Source: Hygrophila difformis (taxonomy: Eukaryota; Streptophyta; Magnoliopsida; Lamiales; Acanthaceae). From it: 64,000 nucleotides of DNA. The position numbers were made by a program, and so were the translations under genes. The DNA is taken from NCBI GenBank assembly GCA_030278955.1, contig JAOANR010000011.1, positions 44,069,417-44,133,416 of the forward strand. Direction: 5' to 3'. Numbering within the stretch: position 1 is the first letter of the stretch; each line of letters starts with the position of its first letter. Below are positions 57,590 through 64,000 of this stretch, in pieces. The notes beneath the pieces were generated by a model. It ran no database searches, was not told the DNA's origin, and was given only the letters and a program-made list of their open reading frames with translations.

Positions 57590-57849
57590 CTTCCTCCGTT
57601 CTCAAATATTTTTTACGAACCAACTTTTCACGCAATGCAATGCACATTTTAAATCATTAATAACTCAAATTTGATACAAGTAAAAATTCTAGAAGTTTGA
57701 TATTTAAAAACTACACGACGAGACGAATCTAACAAGATCTCACTTGACTATATTTTAACTTGTATAATTATGATAAAACTTTAAGTAAAAATTTGTGTGT
57801 AAATAGTAACATATTTTCAAATGTCAAAAATATTCAAGAACGGAGAAAG
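57590..57849. mobile_element. Stowaway-like MITE (260 bp), inverted orientation
   Basis: It starts CTTCCTCCGTTCTCAAATA and ends CAAGAACGGAGAAAG with TA on both sides (57588-57589, 57850-57851). It contains GACGAATCTAACAAGATC and matches the copy at 41386 closely over CATTTTAAATCATTAATAAC. Confidence 0.87.
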
Positions 57850-57868
57850 TATAACAATAGCCTATTAG

Positions 57869-58159
57869 TGATATATGAGGATTGTACCATGATCTAATAT
57901 GTGATGTAACCAATTATAATAACTATATGAAAGAGATAAAGTAAATAAGCAAAATAGAAGGCAATGAACGAAGGAAAGGTAAAGGAAAGAGAGGTGTGTC
58001 AAATTGAATTTACAGTACATGGTACTACATATATATAGGGAAGCAAAGTCACTATCGCCACTACAAATGCATGAATCATACAAGATAGGAATTATGTGGG
58101 CAAGTTCATCTTTGCTTTCTCATCCCTTTTTACTTGTCCATTGACATCAAATACATGCA
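57869..58159 (-). repeat. 3' LTR remnant of the second copia element
   Basis: On the minus strand TGCATG starts just after the polypurine-type tract CCAGGGGGAGTATTA, as in the copy at 1.28 kb. A TATA-like CCCTATATATATG lies near 58028-58040. The far end is approximate. Confidence 0.5.
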
Positions 58160-59961
58160 CTATAATACTCCCCCTGGATGTTTTCAATACAAAGAATATG
58201 TCTCGTTAAAACCTTACTAGGAAAAAACCCCGTGGGAAAAAATTCTAATGAAGGAAAAAGAGTACAATATTCTTGTATTTACCGCTCCCCCTGTTTTGTA
58301 CATCATTGGAGATTCTTTAACCGCCGCATTCTAATTCTGTTCACAAGTTTCTCGAATGTTGCGGTCGGCAATGCCTTCGTTAATAGATCCGTCAGATTAT
58401 TGTCTGATCGAATTTGTTGCACTTCAATTTCACCATTCTTTTGAAGATCATGAATGAAGAAGAACTTTGGTGAAATATGCTTTGTTCTGTCTCCCTTGAT
58501 ATATCCTCCTTTCAGTTGAGCTTTACAAGCTGTATTATCTTCATATAATAATGTTGGGGACAATTTTTCCACAGATATTAACCCACAATTCTTCAGGATA
58601 TGATGGGTTATTGATCTTAACCAAACATATTCTCGACTGGCTTCATGAATTGCCTGTATTTCAGCATGATTGGAAGATGTGGTAGTGAGTGTTTGTTTAG
58701 CAGATCTCCAGGAAACTGCAGTACTGCCACAAGTAAATATATAGCCCGTCTGGGACTTGGCTTTGTGCGGGTCCGATAAATACCCAACATCCGCATAACC
58801 AATCAATTCATTATCGCATTTGTTTGAATAAAATAAGCCAAGATCATGTGTACCTTGAAGGTATCGAAAAATAGGTTTAATACCTTACCAATGTCGCTTA
58901 GTGGGGCAAGCACTAAAGCGTGTCAATAAATTAACTCAGAATGCTATATCAGGCCTTGTACAATTAGCAAGATACATAAGTGCTCCAATAGCACTGTAGA
59001 GATATGGTACTTCAGGCAGAACCAAGTATATCTTCATCTTCATTTTTAGGCCTGAATGGATCTTTTAAGGGATCAATCGATCTGACCACCATTGGGGTGC
59101 TCAATGGATGTGCTTTATCCATATAAAATCGTTTTAATACCTTCTTGGTATAATTCGCTTGAGGAATAAATATTCCATTCTCAAAATGTTCGATTTGTAA
59201 ACCAATGCAAAATCTTGTCTTTCCAAAATCCTTGATTTCAAATTATTTTTTCAAATATTCGATTGCAGTTTGTAACTTTCCAGGAGTTCCGATTAGATTA
59301 ATATCATCAACATATACTGCAATAATAACAAAATTAGATCCAATTTTCTTTATAAAAACACATGGGCAGACTGGATCATTTGTTTAACATTCTTTAATCA
59401 AACATTCACTAAGACGGTTATACCACATTCGCCCTGATTGTTTAAGCCCATATAATGATTTTTGCAATTTCACTGAATATAATTGCTTAGGCTTTGATTT
59501 AAATGCTTCAGGCATTTTAAATGCTTCGGGCACTTTCATATAAATATCAATATCTAATGTCCCATATAGGTACGCAGTAACAATATCCATAAGGCGCATT
59601 TCAAGCCTTTGATGTACTGCCAAACAGATTAGAAATCTGAATGTAATTCCATCCATCACAGGTGAATATGTTTCATCATAGTCGAAACATGGTCTTTGGG
59701 AAAAACCTTGAGCAACCAATCTTGCTTTATATCGAACGATTTCATTCAGCTCATTTCTTTTTCTAAAAAAACCCATTTATTACCCACGGGTTTTGTACCT
59801 TCAGGTGTTTGGACTACAGGTCCAAAAACATCTCGTTTTGCCAGTGAATCCAATTCAGATTGGATTGCATCTTTCCATTTTGGCCAATCAATTCTTTGCC
59901 GACATTCTTCAACCGATTTGGTTCTTGATCATTATCTTGTTCCATAATTTCAAGTGCTACA
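58160..59961 (-). pseudogene. Second Ty1/copia polyprotein remnant, same family as at 1-1137
   Basis: On the minus strand, the linker (KPVGNKW) and RT segment (59776-59384; KARLVAQGFSQRPCFDYDETYSPV, LMDIVTAYLYG, KSLYGLKQSGRMWYNRLSE) are followed by broken middle sequence. The RNase H part (58806-58303) then has GYADVGYLSDPHKAKSQTGYIF. Stops and frame changes occur after RT (near 59384) and around 58850-59100. A short duplication, PEAFKMPEAFK, sits in RT. The 5' part is missing because an LTR of another element abuts at 59962. Confidence 0.92.
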
Positions 59962-61913
59962 TGATACACCCTGTGAAACCACACTTATACAAGCTTGAAT
60001 TGGACCACAATATGTCTAAAATGAGTGCATTTTACCTTAATTCATTGCACTTGTAGGTGTATTTCATGTGTTTTTATTTTTCAAGTGATCATGGTTAGAT
60101 TTGGCTTATTGAGGTTAAATTTATCATGTTTTTATGTGTTTTTAATAAGACTTTTGGCAAACCTAATGCATTGCAATGTTGTTTCAGGCATTTAAATGAT
60201 GAAGAGCGATGTTCCGAAGCTTTATTTTTGAAAATAAGGAATATTTAATGTGATATGTGCCAAGATTCAGACTTAGAAAAAAAAGAGAGAGAAAAAAAAG
60301 AAAAAAAAAAGTTGAAATCTTCCCAGAATGCTCCGCACAGGCATGGCGGAGCCTAAACTGCCTTCCGAGCACCGCATCAGATACCGCTTCAACACTTAGA
60401 AAAATTTCAGAGGTGAAAAAGCTTCAGAATGCACCGCACCTTCTTGGCGGTGCATAAAACCCCTTCTAAGCGCCACTTTTTGCGCCGCAGCAGAAAATTT
60501 GGAAAATGTCAGGATGCGCCAGCTCTCTTTGGTGGCGCCGAAAACCTCTTCCGAGCGCCACTTTTTGCGCCACAGTCGCGGTTTGGAGGTTTTCTAACCT
60601 CCCGAACACGGTTTTAAGGCCCGTTTCTCTTCATTCTTCACAATCCACACACATTCTATCGAGAGAAAAGCTCTGCAACTTTGGAGAAGAAGACCAATAA
60701 CACCGAACCATGCCGGAGGAAGTGATCAGAGCGTCTTCTCTGACTGTGTTCTTCGCATTCTAGGTGTTGTTTTCTTTTTCTTGCTTTGTAATGTTTAGGA
60801 TTTGCTTTTAAACATAATTTCCTACTGTTTTCATGTTTGTAAATGGATTTCTATGTCGTTCGTGTTAGAAGTGTTCTAGAACGGGAGTTCGGAATTACTT
60901 TGAAGTACGAATCTATGTTTTTATGGAAGCAATAATAATGATCGATGTTTATATGTTAAATCTGGATAAATCTGTAATGATGTTAGAATTTGAATTAGGA
61001 TTGCTGTTTTACTGCATAAAATGAATCGATGATTCTGTATTCTCTTTAATCTGATGTCTATGTCATTAATCTGCAATTCAGAATTGATCGATCTTTTCTA
61101 TTATTCCATTTACAGTAATCTGGCAATATCCTAATCTGTTCACATTCTAAATTTAGTATTAAAATCCACATTACCATGTTTTATCAATATTTTACCATGT
61201 TTATTAGATTATTTACACTACTCTGCATAATTAAATGTTAGAATCTAATCTGTTTGATTTCTGCTTTGCTAAATCGGGAGATAAAAAGTGGAAATTAGAT
61301 TTTAGTACCGGTCTTGGGAATAAATCACATTAAAATAGATTCTGGCATGTACACGCTGATTTGGGAAATGAAATGTGTCGTTTAATCACAATAGGAAAAT
61401 TTGTATGCTTGGAAAAGACTCAAATTTATGCCTAGACTGATGATTGCAGAATGTTAGATAATTTAATTTGCTTCCATGAAGTCTGTTTTTACAAATTATG
61501 AAAATTAGGAAATTGGCATATTTTTAATCTTTATAAAATCATTAATTATGCTGAAATTGATCTTTTTAGACATTGGGAAATGCTAATCATTATGCAATTT
61601 CACTTTTATATAAAGATGGCATGTTCTAAATCATTACAAGCATATATCTTATCTTTATTTTTATTATCTTAAATTTTTAACTTGCTTTATTTTTAAATTT
61701 AATGCTATTATTTTAATTTAATCACCATTAGAATTAAACAAACTCTTTTCAAATATAATATATATTATTAATGAACTTAAAATGACTAAGTTTTCTCTGG
61801 AATGAAATAATATTCTGAATTCCCTTGGGTTCGACCCGGTATTCACCGGTTTTTATTACTTGATGACAACCATCCGCTTGTGGTAAAATATGAGTAGTGA
61901 AAATCACTCATCA
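59962..61913 (+). repeat. LTR of a Tat/Athila-like gypsy element (about 1.95 kb)
   Basis: It begins TGATACACCCTG, right where the copia sequence stops, and ends ATCACTCATCA. Six bases later is a primer-site motif characteristic of Tat/Athila-type elements. A GC-rich stretch at 60325-60600 holds three diverged repeats with hairpins. Only one LTR lies in the window; a partner may lie beyond 64000 or be lost. Confidence 0.72.
60325..60595 (+). repeat. Three hairpin-bearing repeats inside the LTR
   Basis: Repeats starting about 60325, 60426 and 60511 share (C/G)AGAATGC / AGGATGC and CCTTC(C/T)(G/A)AGC blocks. Each opens with a hairpin: CTCCGC..GCGGAG, GCACCGC..GCGGTGC and GCGCCA..TGGCGC. GCGCCACTTTTTGCGCC occurs in the second and third. 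Confidence 0.7.
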
Positions 61914-61919
61914 AGTTTT

Positions 61920-61937
61920 TGGCGCCGTTGCCGGGGA
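61920..61937 (+). promoter_or_regulatory. Primer-binding site of the Tat/Athila-like element
   Basis: TGGCGCCGTTGCCGGGGA follows the LTR end after a short AGTTTT spacer. This string is a hallmark of Tat/Athila-type plant elements; I do not assign the tRNA with certainty. Confidence 0.75.
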
Positions 61938-62028
61938 ATTATTGTAAAAATTATGTTGTTTTAAGTTCATTTGAATATATTTATGTTATTTCTACTTTTT
62001 AAATATTGTTATAACTTTTTGCTATTCT

Positions 62029-62265
62029 ATGTCGTGCAAGGGCATCATGCTAAATCAGTGTGTGATCGTGAAAGATGAGTTCTCATCAAACAAAGAGAAA
62101 GATTTGCAAGAGAATAAGTGTGAGGATGGCGGCGAGTTGCATGCAACATATATAATTGAGGATTTCAAGTGGATAGCCTCGATTGAAAAGCCACCTACAC
62201 TTCATTTAAAGGTATTAGCACCACACTTGATGTACGTATTTCTCAATAAATTAGATTACTTTTAA
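62029..62265 (+). pseudogene. Fragment of gypsy polyprotein upstream of reverse transcriptase
   Basis: A 78-codon frame ends KPPTLHLKVLAPHLMYVFL, which resembles the conserved linker just before reverse transcriptase in Athila/Tat polyproteins. It lies only about 100 bp after the primer site, so gag, protease and everything between are deleted. No RT sequence follows. Confidence 0.5.
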
Positions 62266-64000
62266 TTAAATGCATTACATCAAGTGTTGATATTGGATGC
62301 TAGAAAATTTGAGATTAAATTCCACCTCTTGACAACATTACAACTTTAATGAGTTTTTTTGAGGGAATGCTGATATATTAGAATGTTAATCAATAATTTT
62401 CTTATGATTGCATTACCTTTATTTAAATTGTTGTATAAAGATGTGCAATTTGACCTTATAACTTATGAATGACAGGATCATGGAAGTGCACCCACCATTT
62501 AGACCTTTAATTTAGAAAATGGTGCATTTGTCTTTGAAAGCTGATTAGGAAAGGGAATCCACATAATGCCTTTGCATGCTTAGTAATAGTTATTTGTATC
62601 TTTTTCTTAATATGTTTGATTTTCTTTTATTTTCTTTTATTTTAGTTTACATGTCTTACTAACTAAAAAAAAAAGTGGTTCTTGCATGATTTTCATTATA
62701 TGTAATTTGAAGTGATTCTTATGCATTTGAACTGAGACAAGATAAGAATTAGAGTGATCAATAACTGAAAGAATTTTTGTGGTGATTTAAATAAAATAGG
62801 AGAAAAGGCTGAGATAAATTAATGAGAGGGATTGATGAAAACGAACACAATTTCATAGATATTTATAGGGGATGATTAGAACTAATTAAGGTAGTTTTAC
62901 TAAACAGATGAATAGGAATATGGATGCAATATTAGGTTTCATTTAAACAAATCATGCAATGTATTTTTGCTACAAAGTCTGTACAAATACAGAGTTTTAG
63001 ATGCCACTCTTCGTAAATGGTTTTCAAAAACTCAGTTAAGCACCAAAAGTAGCACAAACAAGGCATTTTGGGTTTCATTCATACTAATAATGCGTAAAAA
63101 CTTGTTTGAGCACCACATGTAGTATTAAATGGAATCGTTGGGTTTGTGCCAAACTTGAATTTTTACAAAAGTCCATTCTAATTCATCTCCAATTAGCTTA
63201 AATTTAATCATAGATCTTCTAATTGGGCTTAAAAACCTACCCATTTAATGTAAACCTTAAAAAAATAAAATAAATAAATAATAATAATAATAATAATAAA
63301 AAAATAGTCATCTCCCTCCTGTTCTATCTTTCACAGTCCTCTCTCTATTGAATCTCACAACCGCAGTCATCATCCTCAATTTCCTGTCCACCACAGTTCA
63401 AAAAATAATAATAATAAAAAAAAATAAAAATAAAAATAAAAATAAAAATAATAATAATCTGTTTTTGTTTGTCTTTATTATCATATTTATGGTTTATGCA
63501 TGTCTTTATTTTCATTTTATGTCACGTTATGCTCATTTCTTCAGGTTTTTAATTTTGTTAATAAAATATGCCCACCATATTTCTAATTTTATAATTAAGT
63601 AGTAAATGTTATCTGGTGAAAGTAGAAGCTGAAATGTACTCGATAATTGAAGCTGAAAGTGAGGCTCAAGAACTCTAGCTTCTCAAATTTGAGGATTTTT
63701 TGTTAAAGTGCTTCAAAGCTTCAATTTGGGGTTACAATAGCTATCCTAGTTCAATAATACGTCCAATTTTGTGATTTGGTATGTGTTATTGTTAGTATTT
63801 GTGTTGTTAATTAAATTTTGGGTTTATTAGACTGTGGGATTAAAATTGGTTTACGTATATAAATCATTGTTTAAAGTGAACAATATGGTATTAGAACATG
63901 TTTTCAAGCTCAACTTCAAAAGTTTCAAATTATTTATCAAAATTTTAGGATTGCAGTGTTCTAAAAACTGAAATTACAGCTTGGGAATTCTGAAAATTTG
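62266..64000. other. AT-rich sequence, probably element interior plus intergenic
   Basis: No coding region is supported. Microsatellites (AAT)n at about 63277-63299 and (AAATA)n at about 63420-63450 are present. The stretch to about 63150 may be 3' non-coding sequence of the same gypsy remnant, but I recognise no polypurine tract or second LTR. The open frame at 63348-63602 is low-complexity. Confidence 0.4.

Noticed and set aside
63348..63602. Small protein gene near the right edge
   Set aside because: The frame is dominated by an (AAATA)n microsatellite coding for Lys/Asn runs and has no other support.

Overview
This is a stretch of a flowering-plant (eudicot) nuclear genome. The evidence is multi-exon genes with GT-AG introns, plant-specific receptor kinases, and dense plant transposons: Ty1/copia, Ty3/gypsy, L1 LINE, SINE, hAT and Stowaway-like MITEs. 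An asterid such as a Lamiales species is only an impression and was not tested.

Layout. 1-1.5 kb: broken copia reverse transcriptase/RNase H with its LTR. 3.35-9.05 kb: a divergent gene pair, a GDSL esterase/lipase (-) and a CDCA7-like 4CXXC zinc-finger protein (+), sharing an 0.8-kb intergenic region with two E2F-type sites. 9.7-16.3 kb: a repeat graveyard (nonautonomous hAT, two SINEs, a poly(A)-tailed retroposon with an 18-bp target duplication, MITEs, minisatellites). 16.27-28.11 kb: a complete, young Ty3/gypsy chromovirus-type element on the minus strand, with 3,089-bp LTRs, a 1,596-aa gag-pol ORF, tRNA-iMet primer site and 5-bp TSD. 29.96-32.70 kb: single-exon MOCOS-like PLP-fold protein (+). 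33.56-38.33 kb: 11-exon prolyl-oligopeptidase-like gene (-), convergent with it. 39-40.5 kb: an element with imperfect terminal inverted repeats carrying two arrays of 34-bp-period palindromes. 41-45 kb: MITEs, minisatellite, hAT derivative. 45.1-48.4 kb (+) and 54.0-57.1 kb (-): two intact seven-exon G-type lectin receptor kinases facing each other, with a 5'-truncated L1 LINE (17-bp TSD) between them. 57.6-62.3 kb: a MITE, a second copia fragment cut by a Tat/Athila-like LTR, and a remnant of that element's interior. 62.3-64 kb: AT-rich sequence with no supported gene.

Six cellular genes have complete reading frames that I could splice in phase. By my memory of Arabidopsis locus names, the first four (GDSL, CDCA7-like, MOCOS-like, POP-like) form an ancestral neighbourhood that is split among duplicated regions in Arabidopsis. 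Two of them look catalytically degenerate: the POP-like protein lacks the usual Asp and His of the triad, and the MOCOS-like protein has Arg at the usual PLP-lysine position. The most unusual non-genic signal is the pair of 34-bp palindrome arrays near 39.5 and 40.1 kb, whose arms differ between units by matched (covarying) substitutions.
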